Source: SABI01 sp963678555 (GTDB lineage: Bacteria > Spirochaetota > Spirochaetia > Sphaerochaetales > Sphaerochaetaceae). Taken from it: a DNA stretch of 64,000 nt. The notes beneath the pieces are model-generated. The model searched no databases, was not told where the DNA came from, and saw nothing but the letters and a program-made list of their open reading frames with translations. Of the stretch, positions 9,079 through 18,692 are shown piece after piece (positions within the stretch are counted from its first letter, which is position 1; each line of letters opens with the position of its first letter). The stretch covers positions 1,178,001 to 1,242,000 of the forward strand of contig CAXXJA010000002.1 in NCBI GenBank assembly GCA_963678555.2, given 5' to 3'. The position numbers and the translations under genes were made by a program.

Positions 9079-9090
9079 TCGCCGATTCAA
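9070..9090. other. Apparent sequence joint (phage to bacterial DNA)
   Basis: AT-rich minus-strand phage coding sequence stops and GC-rich plus-strand coding sequence begins within about 20 bases, with both genes truncated here. No integrase, att repeat or insertion sequence is visible. A contig concatenation or chimeric assembly is more likely than a natural prophage end. Confidence 0.65.
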
Positions 9091-9183
9091 GAGCGGTTGG
9101 CGGATTTAACCCAAAAGGTGCTTGACGAGATCGTCGAGCAGGCCGGCACCAATGAGGCCGTTGCTCAAATATCCGGGCACTGA
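9079..9183 (+). CDS. C-terminal fragment of an unidentified protein
   Basis: A plus-strand frame ending TGA at 9181-9183 reads SPIQERLADLTQKVLDEIV then EQAGTNEAVAQISGH. It has GC-rich codon use like the genes that follow. Only the last ~35 residues survive past the joint, too few to name the protein. It stands 155 nt upstream of the hydrogenase operon. Confidence 0.45.
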   Translation, partial: SPIQERLADLTQKVLDEIVEQAGTNEAVAQISGH

Positions 9184-9338
9184 CGCTGGATATCGTCAAT
9201 CATGTCGTTTTTGCGGTTGCTGTATGTTCGGGTTGGGGCGATGTGTTTGAAATTATAGTGAAAAAGTGTTGAGGTGTGACGAATAAATCGTTTATCGTCA
9301 ACAAATATCCAATTTCATTTTTAAGTGTTGGAGGCCAT

Positions 9339-9746
9339 ATGGTTCAAAAACGTTCAACCTTCGCCATGGTGATGGTTGTTGCAATGGTTCTGGCAACAAC
9401 AGCCCTGGCCTTTGAAGTCAAAGAGGTAATCATTTTGGAACGTCCCGACGGAAACACCGAACTCAACCGGTGGATCGGCCCGGTGACGTTTCCCCATGGA
9501 CAACACACCATGACTTTGGCGTGCCTGGAATGCCATCATAAAGATTCAGACCAGGAGCTTGGTGAATTCGTTGCCTGCAGACAATGTCATACCGACGAGG
9601 ATCCTACTTACGAGGCTGGATTCTACAGAGCATGGCACTCCAACGGGCCGCCCAGTTGTCTAGGATGCCACGCCCTGACCCGGGCCAAAGGGGGCAAAAG
9701 TCCGGTTGGCTGTACATCCGCCTGTCACAAATCAGAAAAGAAATAA
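9339..9746 (+). CDS. Periplasmic multiheme cytochrome c of the hydrogenase operon
   Basis: The 135-residue precursor has a Sec signal peptide (MVMVVAMVLATTALAFE). It has heme-binding motifs CLECH, CRQCH and CLGCH plus a fourth, wider motif CTSACH, and extra histidines (FPHGQH, CHH) for distal ligation. This is the pattern of a small class III (c3/c7-type) cytochrome. ATG 9339 was chosen over an upstream GTG because TTGGAGG lies just before it. It is the first gene of the operon, 10 nt before the hydrogenase small subunit, so it likely accepts electrons from the periplasmic [NiFe] hydrogenase and passes them to transmembrane redox complexes. Confidence 0.85.
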   Translation: MVQKRSTFAMVMVVAMVLATTALAFEVKEVIILERPDGNTELNRWIGPVTFPHGQHTMTLACLECHHKDSDQELGEFVACRQCHTDEDPTYEAGFYRAWHSNGPPSCLGCHALTRAKGGKSPVGCTSACHKSEKK

Positions 9747-9756
9747 GGAGATCCTT

Positions 9757-10750
9757 ATGAACAGCAATAATCTGTTTGAAAGGTATAAACTGACCCATGG
9801 CGGCAGAAAAATTAATCGCCGTGAATTTATGAAATTTTGCGGCGGCATGGCCACGCTCATGGGCATGGAGGCTTCCTTTATCCCGGACATTGCCCATTGC
9901 GCTGACCACAAAGAGAAGGCCTTCAGTTGTCTATCTGCACGGTGCTGAATGCACCGGTTGCACCGAAGGATTGCTCAGGGCATCTGAGCCGTTTTTCGAT
10001 GAAATCATTATGAATGTTATTTCCCTTGATTATTGCGAAACCGTTATGGCCGCAGCCGGCACGGCAGCCCACGGGGCACTGGCAAAAGCAGTGAATAATC
10101 CCGAAGGCTATATCTGCGTCATCGAAGGCGGTATCCCCACCTATCATGGCGGCGAGTACGGCAAAGTCGGCGGCGAAACGATATTTCAGCTTTGCGCCAG
10201 TGTGGCATCCAAGGCCAAGGCAACCATTGCCATGGGCACCTGCGCCTGTTTTGGCGGTGTCCAGGCGGCGGCCCCCAATCCGTCGGGGGCCAAAGGGGTG
10301 AATGACGCGTTAAATGCCGTCGGGGTTAACGCCATCAATGTTGCAGGCTGCCCACCCCATCCGGCGAATTTTATCGGCACGGTGTTGTATATTTTAACCA
10401 AGGGCAAACTGCCCTATCTGGATACCTGGAACCGCCCCGTCATGTTCTACGGGGAGACCGTCCATGACCGCTGCCCCCGGCAGAAACACTTTAATCGCGG
10501 GGAATTCGTCAAAAGTTTTGACAGCCCCGAGGCTAAAAAAGGGTACTGCCTCTATTACATGGGCTGCAAAGGCCCGTATACGCACAACAACTGTCCCAAT
10601 AACCTGTTTAATCAGGTGAGCTGGCCGATTCAGGCCGGTGCGCCCTGCATTGGCTGCAGTGAGCCCAATTTTTGGGATGACTATTCTCCCTTTTATAAGC
10701 CGATTATGGACGGCCCTAAAAAGCCGATCGTGGACAGCCCTAAAAGCTAA
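9757..10750 (+). pseudogene. hynB: [NiFe] hydrogenase small subunit, one frameshift
   Basis: The precursor starts with a Tat signal (INRREFMKFCGG). The mature part has the proximal cluster motif GAECTGCTEG, then GTCACFGG, GCPPHP, and the C-terminal cysteines CPNNLFNQ and GAPCIGCSEP that bind the distal and medial clusters. The signal peptide and mature part are in different frames. One extra T at about 9897-9898 (CATTGCG) breaks the gene; removing it gives a normal continuous protein of about 330 residues. Everything else is conserved, so a sequencing indel is at least as likely as a real mutation. It pairs with the large subunit downstream for periplasmic H2 oxidation. Confidence 0.85.
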
Positions 10751-10782
10751 CCGGACCCACTATGCATAAAGGAGACTAACGT

Positions 10783-12423
10783 ATGAGCCAGCACCCAGCC
10801 GAACGTACCGGTAAGCGACTCATTATCGATCCGGTAACCCGTATCGAAGGCCATCTTAAAATAGAAGTTGAAATTGAAAAAAATGTTGTTAAAAATGCCT
10901 GGTCCAGCTCTCAGCTGTTCCGGGGGCTTGAGACCATTCTCAAAGGTCGTCCTCCCGAAGACGCCCCGCTGTTTACCCAGCGGGTCTGCGGGGTCTGCAC
11001 CAACACCCATGCCTTAACCAGCATCCGCGCCATCGAAGATGCCCTTAACCTGAAGGTGCCGCCGCTGGCCGTTTTAATTCGCCAATTGATTCTGGCTGCG
11101 CTGATTATCCACGATCACCTGGTTCATTTTTACCACCTGCACGGTCTGGACTGGATCGATATGGCCGCAGCCCTCAAGGCTGATCCCTCCAAGGCCGGTA
11201 AGATTATGGGACAGATGAGCGGGCGGGATGTAAACCCGGCGGACCTGTTCATTGTGCAAAAAAAAGATCAAGGATTTTGTTGCATCCGGTCAGCTTGGAT
11301 TTTTGGAGAACGCCTATTTTCTGGGCGGCAATCCTGCCTATCAAATGTCTCCCGAAGAGAATTTGATTCTGTCCGCTCACTATTTTGAAGGGCTCAGGGT
11401 CCAGTTGGAACTGGGCCGGGCCATGGCCCTGTTCGGCGGGAAAAATCCCCATTCCCAGTCGCTTGTGGTGGGTGGCGTGACCTGTTATGACAGTTTGAAT
11501 CAAGAAACCATCGATCATTTTCGCAGTATCTGCCACACCAGCCTTGAGTTTGTGGAAAATGCCATGATGACCGATGTGCTTCTTCTGGCCAAAGCCCATC
11601 CCGAATCATGGAATTACGGCAAAACAAGCAACTTCATGGATTTCAATGATTTTGTGAATCCTGAAACCGGCAAAGATCCCTATTTCAAAGCCGGCGTTTT
11701 GTGGAAAAATGATTTTAAAACCGCAGCCGGTCTGGATATGGATGAAATAAACGAGCATGTTGCCCGGAGCTGGTATAAAGGCGACACCCCCCGTACCCCC
11801 TATGAGGGAGAGACTGAGCCCGCCTATACCAGTTATGAGGATAAAGACAAGTATTCCTGGTCCAAGGCGCCCCCGGTATAAAGGCGAACCCATGGAAACA
11901 GGTCCCCTGGCCCGGCGGGTTATTGCCTATGCCAGAAACGAGAAAGAGACCCGGACGATTCTGGACGGGTTTATGAAACAGGCGGGTATGAAGCCGCACC
12001 AGCTCTTTTCAACCATGGGGCGGACCGTCTGCCGGGTGGTGGAAACCCTGATGTTGAGCCGTAAGATACATGCGTGGGTGGATGAGGCTGAAAACCGCAT
12101 AAAGTCCGGGGACAGCACAATTTATAAATCATGGCAGATGCCCGATGAAGCCCGGGGGGTGGGGACCTGCTGTGTGACCCGGGGGGGATTGTCCCCACTG
12201 GATTCGAATCAAGGATAAAAAAATAGAGAACTTCCAGCTGGTGGTACCCTCCACCTGGAACCTGGGGCCCCGGTGTGCCGAAGGCAAGATCGGACCCGTG
12301 GAAGAATCGTTGCTCGGGTGTCCCTGCCCGGATCGGGACCGGCCGGTGGAAATTTTAAGAACGGTCCATTCGTTTGATCCCTGTATCGCCTGTGCCGTTC
12401 ATGTGATTGATAACACCCGGTAG
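10783..12423 (+). pseudogene. hynA: [NiFe] hydrogenase large subunit, three frameshifts
   Basis: Four collinear pieces in changing frames together give a complete group 1 [NiFe] hydrogenase large subunit of about 545 residues. The N-terminal piece has DPVTRIEGH and the Ni-binding RVCGVCTNTH; the last piece ends DPCIACAVH followed by a short tail that the maturation protease would remove. The frame changes occur in a run of eight A near 11262, five C near 11872, and four C near 12196. Each is repaired by deleting one base. Such consistent +1 homopolymer changes are the signature of sequencing error, though decay cannot be excluded. It follows the small subunit by 32 nt and has a normal ribosome site (AAGGAG). 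Confidence 0.85.
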
Positions 12424-12466
12424 CAGGTTCCGACGGCCGGTGGGAGGACCGGATTAGGGGATCATC

Positions 12467-12500
12467 GCTGCTGTAATACAAACGTTTGAATTACAGCAGC
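12467..12500. promoter_or_regulatory. 34-bp near-perfect palindrome downstream of hydrogenase
   Basis: Arms GCTGCTGTAAT and ATTACAGCAGC (11 bp, perfect) enclose a loop whose centre CAAACGTTTG is itself palindromic; only two positions break symmetry. There is no T run after it, so it is not a classical terminator. It may stabilise the hydrogenase transcript or be a protein-binding site. Confidence 0.5.
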
Positions 12501-12564
12501 GTTCATAAACCGCTGAGGATGGAATTATGGTAACGCCTTTGTTTTTCAATTTGCTTAATCGCCT

Positions 12565-12865
12565 TTGGATTAAGGTAATGATCCCCATACCATTGCCTCC
12601 GCCATGGAAGAGATGGGGGGCCACCGTCAATGAAATTGCCCAGAGTGCCGGACAGTCAAATCAGATCACCGAAGAGATCCTTGACGTCAATAACAACATT
12701 GGGCAAAGCGCCCTGGCCACCGAGGAAATTACCAAAGAGCTGGCCGTTACCCAGGAGGGCGCCCGGGATGTCCAGGCGGACAGCCTCAAATTGACAAAGA
12801 ACGCCGGCGTCCTGTCTGATCTGGCCCAGAACTTTATTGAAATCATCTGTGTCTTCAAGGTTTAG
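12565..12865 (+). pseudogene. Remnant of a methyl-accepting chemotaxis protein (C-terminus)
   Basis: The last ~95 residues of a chemoreceptor signalling domain are recognisable: SAMEEM, then VNEIAQSAGQSNQITEEIL, NNIGQSALATEEI and LSDLAQN with a C-terminal VFKV. A run of six G near 12615 shifts the frame between SAMEEM and the rest; five G would restore it. Upstream sensor, membrane, HAMP and hairpin regions are absent, so this is a 3' fragment without function. Confidence 0.6.
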
Positions 12866-13182
12866 CTGTTAGCCGGAATAGTTCAGGGCGGGCTCAATCT
12901 ATACGTTAATAAGATCTGAATCTGGGGTATTTTTGAGCAGTCCCTCGAAACTGCAAAGTTTTATTAAATGCAACAGCAACTCGCCAATAACAAAAGAAGT
13001 CAGAACACCTTTTAATGAAGGCTTTTGGCCTGAATGATAGACACAATGTGGGGGGTGGATTTTCCTCAAAAGTATACTGAAAAACAGTCATTTTTATATT
13101 CGAAAAATGTCTTTAATACATCTGGTATCTCTAATCGGTTTGCCCCATGTGAAATTTTCACATAGGAAAATTAAGCACAATT
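12866..13182. other. Intergenic stretch before the histidine kinase stop
   Basis: No convincing gene is seen in this AT-rich 317-base spacer. Its only clear structure is the palindrome at 13147-13163, listed separately. Confidence 0.5.
13147..13163. promoter_or_regulatory. Palindrome ATGTGAAATTTTCACAT
   Basis: Perfect 8-bp arms surround a single central T, 20 nt past the kinase stop. It shares the core TGAAATTTTCA with a second palindrome on the other side of the kinase gene (16140-16154). It resembles a CRP/FNR-family site (TGTGA...TCACA) but with a 5-base rather than 6-base spacer. Confidence 0.4.
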
Positions 13183-16053
13183 TTAACTTTCTGCCCCATC
13201 CAGCACCTCCCGAATCTTGATTGCCAGATCCTGCTTGGAGAACGGTTTCTGTATGAAGTTCACGCCTTCATCCAAAACACCGTGGTGGGCGATGACGTTG
13301 GCGGTGTAGCCGGACATGAAAAGGCGTTTGAGATTGGGGTGTAAGGACAGGATGTTTTTTGCCAGATCCCGCCCGTTCATTTCGGGCATGACCACATCAG
13401 TCATGAGTAGGTGAATCTTGTCAGGGTGTTCACGGGCAATCGAAATCGCTTCTCCCGGTGTACTGGCCGTAAGAATTTTGTAACCGTTTCGTTCAAGCAT
13501 CATGCGGGTCATTTTTAAGATGGAAAGTTCATCTTCCACCAGCAAAATGGTTTCAGTTCCGTCCAGGTTTATTTTGTCTGAGGTTTTCTTCTCCAGGTTT
13601 TCGTCTTCAGCCAGATACCGGGGCAGATAGATCCGGAAGGTGGTACCCTGGTCCGGCTCGCTGTAGACGTTTATGAAACCTTCATTTTGCTTAACGATGC
13701 CGTACACCGTAGCCAGTCCCAGACCGGTACCCTTACCGATCTCCTTGGTAGAAAAGAATGGCTCGAAAATGTTAGATATTGTCTCCTGATCCATGCCGCA
13801 GCCGTCATCGCTAACCGCCATCAGAACGAAGTCACCAGCAACAAAGCCCGAATGTGTTGCACAATAGGCGGAATCAAAGGTCGTGTTGCCAGTTTCTATG
13901 GTAATCTTTCCTACGTCCGCAATGGCATCACGGGCGTTGACGCACAGATTGGCCAAAATCTGATCGATTTGTGACGGGTCCATCCTGACCTGCCGGATAT
14001 TTTCACCGGGTAGCCACGCCAGATCTATATCTTCGCCGATCAGCCGCCGAAGCATCCTTAGCATGCTCTTGATGGTATCGTTGATATTAAGGACCTTGGG
14101 TGCTATGGTCTGTTTTCTGGAAAAAGCCAGTAGTTGTCTGGTGATGTCGGCAGAGCGCTTGGCCGCAGAGAAAATTTCTCCAAGGTTTCCATGAACCGGG
14201 TTGTCAGGGGCTATGTCCTCAATTGCCATTTCCGTATTGCCGAGGATTATGTTGAGCATATTGTTAAAATCGTGGGCGACACCTCCGGCCAGACGGCCCA
14301 CGGACTCCATCTTCTGTGCCTGCGAGAGTTGGGCCTGGAGTTTTTCTTTTTCCGTTTCAGCCTGTTTCTGTTCGGTTAAATCTCTGAACTCAACAGTTCT
14401 TACTTTTTTCCCCTTATAAGGTACATTCCGAGCCTCTAAGTGCATTGGAAATTCTTCACCATCTTTCCGCAAGCCGAATGCTTCATAAGGTTTTTCATAA
14501 CCAGTGCGAATATTATTTTTTACTTTTTCACGGGATTGTTCGGCTATCAACAAAAGTCCGTCCATTCCGATAAGCTCTGAATATTCATAGCCCATCATTT
14601 CCGAGAGACCTTGGTTACATTCCAGAATCACACCCTGGTCATGAATGACTATTCCCCCGAAAGATGCATTATGAAGTGCTTTAAAACGAGTTTCGCTTTC
14701 CAAAAGATATAGTTCCGAGCACTTACGCTCAGTGATGTCACGAATGAAGACCACGCATTGCGGCTCATCCAACGGTCGTTTCTGAACGCTTACTTCCACA
14801 TCGAAGACTGTCCCGTCCTTGCGCCGGTGGCGGCTTTCAAATCGGTCCTGTCCCTCGGCCAGAACCTTCTGCATGTGTGCTCCGATGTCGACGGACGTCT
14901 CAACATCTTCCACGGCACTGATATCCATGTGAAGAAGTTCTTCTTCTGAATAGCCACTCATTTCACAATAGGTTGCATTAACTTCGAGAAAGCGGCCTGT
15001 AGTATCAATAATCCAGAAACCGTCCATGGCTGTTTCAAGGATTGCCCAATGTTCTTCTTCTTTTGCTCTTAATTCTCTTTCAATTTTTTTGATCTCTGAG
15101 ATATCTACATGAGTTCCAACGACACGAATTTTGCCATTCAAATTATCTGTATACAGGTTTGACCTGGAGAGAATATCAACCCAATGACCGTTCTTATGCT
15201 CCATTCTGAACTCAATTTCGAACCGATCCCTTTTCCCGTCAATCACCTCGTTCATCATATTCCAAGATGATTTTAAATCATCAGGATGTGTTAATTTCTC
15301 CCAAACAGAAAAATCATTTGGAAGTTCATCGGGTTCATAGCCCAGCATACGCTTCCAACCCGGAGAGTAGTAGATATCTTTAGTCTCTAAATCCCAATCA
15401 TATATACCATCCTGACTGGCGTTCATGGCGCGTTGGAATCTTTGTTCACTTTCTTTTAGTAATTGTTCTGACTTAATTCGATTTCGGCGATTAATGAACA
15501 GCCTGCCCAAAAGAACCGTTCCTACAGGAAATATCAACATCACAGGCAGACTAATTTTTGAAAGGACTCCAAAAGCCACTGTTCGTGGTAAAGTCAGCAT
15601 CAAAGATAACATCAAGGCATGAGTCACACATCCCATAAAATACAAACTTCTGTTCGAGAGTGAATTCAAATCCTGTGTCATAAAATGTCGCCAAGAAAGG
15701 CCTACTGCAGCGGATATTACAATAACGGCAAATCCAGTCCATGCTCCCACCCCACCAAGGTACAGCCGGTATCCTCCGGTAAAGGTTGTAGCGATAATAG
15801 TCGGCACTGTTCCGAAAAACAACCCGCAGACGCTCAAAAGAATAGATCTTGTGTCAAATATTATACCAGGAAGGAACTCCCATGGATTCATCATTATAGC
15901 TAATCCGATGAGACCAAGAATAAGGCCAATGGGAATTTGCTTTGATGAAGCATTTTTTTCTGGAAGCCTCAGAATCACTATATCGTAGATTAAAACTAAA
16001 GAAACGAGCAACGCTGCATTGTTGATGAGGCCGATGAAAGTCGTCATTGTCAC
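13183..16053 (-). CDS. Hybrid sensor histidine kinase (5TMR-LYT, 3 PAS, kinase, receiver)
   Basis: This 956-residue membrane protein starts with about five transmembrane segments of the 5TMR-LYT type (residues 1-190). Three PAS domains follow (about 200-325, 335-450, 460-575; motifs GYEPDELP, GYSEEELL, GYEYSELIG). The kinase core has the phosphorylated His in VAHDFNN, the N box QILANLCVNARDAI, and ATP-lid motifs DDGCGMD and GTGLGLATVYG. A C-terminal receiver (about 835-950) carries the acceptor Asp in MTDVVMPEMNG and the Lys in QKPFS. No output regulator is adjacent, so the phosphorelay partner is unknown. PAS-rich sensors of this type often respond to redox state or small ligands; the signal is not evident. 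Confidence 0.9.
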   Translation of the reverse strand: MTMTTFIGLINNAALLVSLVLIYDIVILRLPEKNASSKQIPIGLILGLIGLAIMMNPWEFLPGIIFDTRSILLSVCGLFFGTVPTIIATTFTGGYRLYLGGVGAWTGFAVIVISAAVGLSWRHFMTQDLNSLSNRSLYFMGCVTHALMLSLMLTLPRTVAFGVLSKISLPVMLIFPVGTVLLGRLFINRRNRIKSEQLLKESEQRFQRAMNASQDGIYDWDLETKDIYYSPGWKRMLGYEPDELPNDFSVWEKLTHPDDLKSSWNMMNEVIDGKRDRFEIEFRMEHKNGHWVDILSRSNLYTDNLNGKIRVVGTHVDISEIKKIERELRAKEEEHWAILETAMDGFWIIDTTGRFLEVNATYCEMSGYSEEELLHMDISAVEDVETSVDIGAHMQKVLAEGQDRFESRHRRKDGTVFDVEVSVQKRPLDEPQCVVFIRDITERKCSELYLLESETRFKALHNASFGGIVIHDQGVILECNQGLSEMMGYEYSELIGMDGLLLIAEQSREKVKNNIRTGYEKPYEAFGLRKDGEEFPMHLEARNVPYKGKKVRTVEFRDLTEQKQAETEKEKLQAQLSQAQKMESVGRLAGGVAHDFNNMLNIILGNTEMAIEDIAPDNPVHGNLGEIFSAAKRSADITRQLLAFSRKQTIAPKVLNINDTIKSMLRMLRRLIGEDIDLAWLPGENIRQVRMDPSQIDQILANLCVNARDAIADVGKITIETGNTTFDSAYCATHSGFVAGDFVLMAVSDDGCGMDQETISNIFEPFFSTKEIGKGTGLGLATVYGIVKQNEGFINVYSEPDQGTTFRIYLPRYLAEDENLEKKTSDKINLDGTETILLVEDELSILKMTRMMLERNGYKILTASTPGEAISIAREHPDKIHLLMTDVVMPEMNGRDLAKNILSLHPNLKRLFMSGYTANVIAHHGVLDEGVNFIQKPFSKQDLAIKIREVLDGAES

Positions 16054-16412
16054 AATCTATCCTTATTTTAATTCCATATTACTTTCATAATGGGCAAATC
16101 TCCCAATGCTCAACCATGCATTTGGTCTCATTAAACGTGTATGAAATTTTCATAACACAGATCAACATCATTGAGCAATGATTCCAACCAAATGAAGTAA
16201 TTCAAAACCCAACATAATGGTATGATTAACCGCTTCCAGTGATTTCAGAAAGGTGGGAAATGGCAGAAGTAAGGCTCGGCTTTCTTGAGTTTCAAAAAAT
16301 GTTAGTTTGATGAAACTGATTTCGACCTTGTTGTTCTGAACGGTATCTCGATACTTTTCGTATTTTAAATTCTCGTCTTAAAAAAAATATATGTTTAGTA
16401 ACGCCTTTGGGG
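16054..16412. other. Spacer upstream of the kinase gene
   Basis: This 359-base AT-rich spacer holds the kinase promoter region and the end of the yitT-like gene. Its one clear element is the palindrome at 16140-16154. No gene is seen. Confidence 0.4.
16140..16154. promoter_or_regulatory. Palindrome TATGAAATTTTCATA upstream of the kinase
   Basis: Perfect 7-bp arms around a central T, 87 nt upstream of the kinase start. Its core matches the palindrome past the kinase stop (13147-13163), suggesting a shared binding protein. Confidence 0.4.
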
Positions 16413-17372
16413 CTATAGTTCGTTTTTTGGGGCTGACGACACCCGCTTGGCTTTTTTCTTTTTCAGGGTATACCCGCCCCAGGTCTGCTGGGAGACCCCG
16501 ACCACCATGAATGCATGGGGGTCGATCCGGTTAATGATGAATTTTACGTCGTAGACCCGGGAGCGCAGCACGGTGAGATATAAGAGGGTGCGCTCTTCTC
16601 CTGAATACCCGCCTGTACCCTGCCACATGGTCACACTGCGTTTTAATTCGTTGATAATGGCGTATCGCAATGGTTCTGGGTTTTTTGTAATGATCATCAG
16701 GGTGCGCATCTGGCTGGTTCCCTCCAAGGCAAAATCGGCACTCATGCCTGCAATGAGAATCGCAAGAAAGGCCAATAAAGAGGTCTCCCAGTTGAACACA
16801 AAGCCGGCAACGGCAATAATGATGACATCCACGTACAGGCCGGACTGGGACATGGGAAATCCGGTTTTATTGTAAATGATCCGGGAAATGATGGACGTGC
16901 CGCCGATGGTGCCGCCGAAACGGTAGATAATACCTGTACCGATCCCGACGAGCAATCCGCTGTAGATGGTCGCCAGAAGCTTGTTCTCTGTGATGGGAAA
17001 TTGACCGAAAATCGTCGGCATATGAACAATAAGATATTCCGTGGCACCGGAAAACACGAGAACGGCCAATGTGGACGTAAATATAAACCGCCACCTGCCC
17101 AGGGTGAAAAAGCCAAGGACGAACAATGGGATATTTGCTGTAAAATAGAACAATCCCGGGGAGAATCCGCTTAGATGATTGACGATAATGCCCAACCCGG
17201 AAACCCCGCCTGCAGCCAGGTTATACGGCATTTGAAACAATACATAGGCAAAGGCGTTGAGCGCCGCACCTATGGTGATGGCCAACTGCTGGTTTGAAAT
17301 CCGCAGCGCTTTTTGCCAACCGGGGGATTCAAGTTTTTGCTTCACCGCTTCTTTGAGTTTTCTTCGTGCCAA
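16413..17372 (-). CDS. YitT family membrane protein
   Basis: This 319-residue protein has about six transmembrane helices with Gly-rich motifs (AAGGVSGLGIIVNHLSGF and GGTIGGTSIISRIIYNKTG) diagnostic of the YitT family, and a cytoplasmic C-terminal DUF2179 domain (motif MWQGTGGYSGEERTLLYLTV). The C-terminal Lys-rich tail is cytoplasmic. Function is poorly defined in the family; transport has been proposed. It stands alone, with the kinase downstream and the SWIM gene upstream in the same direction. Confidence 0.85.
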   Translation of the reverse strand: MARRKLKEAVKQKLESPGWQKALRISNQQLAITIGAALNAFAYVLFQMPYNLAAGGVSGLGIIVNHLSGFSPGLFYFTANIPLFVLGFFTLGRWRFIFTSTLAVLVFSGATEYLIVHMPTIFGQFPITENKLLATIYSGLLVGIGTGIIYRFGGTIGGTSIISRIIYNKTGFPMSQSGLYVDVIIIAVAGFVFNWETSLLAFLAILIAGMSADFALEGTSQMRTLMIITKNPEPLRYAIINELKRSVTMWQGTGGYSGEERTLLYLTVLRSRVYDVKFIINRIDPHAFMVVGVSQQTWGGYTLKKKKAKRVSSAPKNEL

Positions 17373-17558
17373 CTAAGACTCCTTTTTTTTGATACCAATG
17401 GTCAGTTCCTTCAGAAGACCAAAATAACAGTCGTGGACGGCCATGGTTGTTCACCGGGTTCAGCCCACAACGAAAGTTAAAAATTTGTTTGGATTACACA
17501 GACTTTCTTAGAGAAATGGATGTAAACAGACGCTTGACGTTATTAACTCCGGTGTCTA

Positions 17559-18650
17559 TTACATTCCCGGCCTGACCCATTTGTAAACTCCCCTTGATAC
17601 CCGCTCAATTTTACCTTTTTTGACAAGATTATAAAGGATATTTCTGACCTTTTGGGGATCCATGTCTGATTTTTCAATGACTTCGGCTACCGCTGTATGG
17701 CGTTTTGTTCGTCGCTTGAACAGGGTTTCAATACCCGCAGCATTTCTGATTTTTGAGGCATGGGTGCCTTTTGGGGTGACAGGGGGCTGGGAGAACTTTT
17801 TCTTTGCCCTTGCCGCCTTGGGTCTGCCGGGTTTGGTTTTTCTCCCTCTTGATTTGGCCGGTTTGCCAGGTGCTTTGCCTTCAGGTTTGGTTTTTCCCGG
17901 CGGCAAGGAGGGTAAATCGTCCGTATCAAGGTCGATACCGAACATATCCGCCAGATTCCGGCTTTTGTCATCAATGATTCTTGACGATTTTTTCCCGGAC
18001 CGGTTCAGGAGGTCTTTTTTGCTCTCCTGGACGGTTTCGGCCACCAGGTCGTTGACCTTTGCCTTTCTTAACATGAAGAACAGGCCTGGATCCTGGTCCA
18101 GGCGTGCCCCGATACCATACAGTACGGCGGCCACATGTTTGCACATGACTGCCCAGTCCGGACACGAGCAATCCAGTTCAATCTCCTTGGGCGAGGGGAA
18201 AAGCCCTTTGCCTTTCTGGGTAAACATCTCTTCAAGGGCCTTGGGGAACTTTCCGGCCATCAACTGCTTGATGCTGTCCATTTTTCCCCTGCACTGATTT
18301 TTAATGTCCTGCCATTGTTTTGGGGGAATGGGTTTAATGGTAATGGTGACCCTGTAGGGGGCGCCGGCGCTTCCCATGACCAGAGCGGAGACCTTGCCGG
18401 GTTGGATTTGAAGATCCAGAACCGCCCCGTGCCGGACATAGCTGCGTCCCCGGCCGATCCGGTTGGCATAATCGGCATACCGTTCCAGATTTTTATTCCA
18501 GGCTTTGCCCCACCAGGTTTTTGCCAGGGCCTGGCCCTCAAGAACCACGGGCTGAATATCGGGCTTTTTCTTTTTTAGGGCTTTAAGTTTTCTTTCGGCT
18601 TTGGCTCGTTTTTCCGCCACGCTCACGTATTTGGGATACCCGTAACGCAT
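17559..18650 (-). CDS. SWIM zinc-finger protein with C-terminal winged helix
   Basis: This 363-residue protein has a SWIM zinc finger, pattern CxCx(n)CxH, in CSCPDWAVMCKHVAAVLYG (about residues 158-176). An N-terminal region with WWGKAWNKNLERYADYANR is typical of bacterial SWIM proteins that accompany SNF2 helicases. A long Lys/Pro/Gly-rich linker (about 245-305) leads to a C-terminal winged helix (about 310-360; PQKVRNILYNLVKKGKIERV). It is 42 nt downstream of the helicase gene in the same direction, so the two are likely one operon and partners on DNA. Substrate and pathway are unknown. Confidence 0.85.
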   Translation of the reverse strand: MRYGYPKYVSVAEKRAKAERKLKALKKKKPDIQPVVLEGQALAKTWWGKAWNKNLERYADYANRIGRGRSYVRHGAVLDLQIQPGKVSALVMGSAGAPYRVTITIKPIPPKQWQDIKNQCRGKMDSIKQLMAGKFPKALEEMFTQKGKGLFPSPKEIELDCSCPDWAVMCKHVAAVLYGIGARLDQDPGLFFMLRKAKVNDLVAETVQESKKDLLNRSGKKSSRIIDDKSRNLADMFGIDLDTDDLPSLPPGKTKPEGKAPGKPAKSRGRKTKPGRPKAARAKKKFSQPPVTPKGTHASKIRNAAGIETLFKRRTKRHTAVAEVIEKSDMDPQKVRNILYNLVKKGKIERVSRGVYKWVRPGM

Positions 18651-18692
18651 TCTTTGGTTCCTTATACCGATAAATCTTTATCTGCTGCCTTA

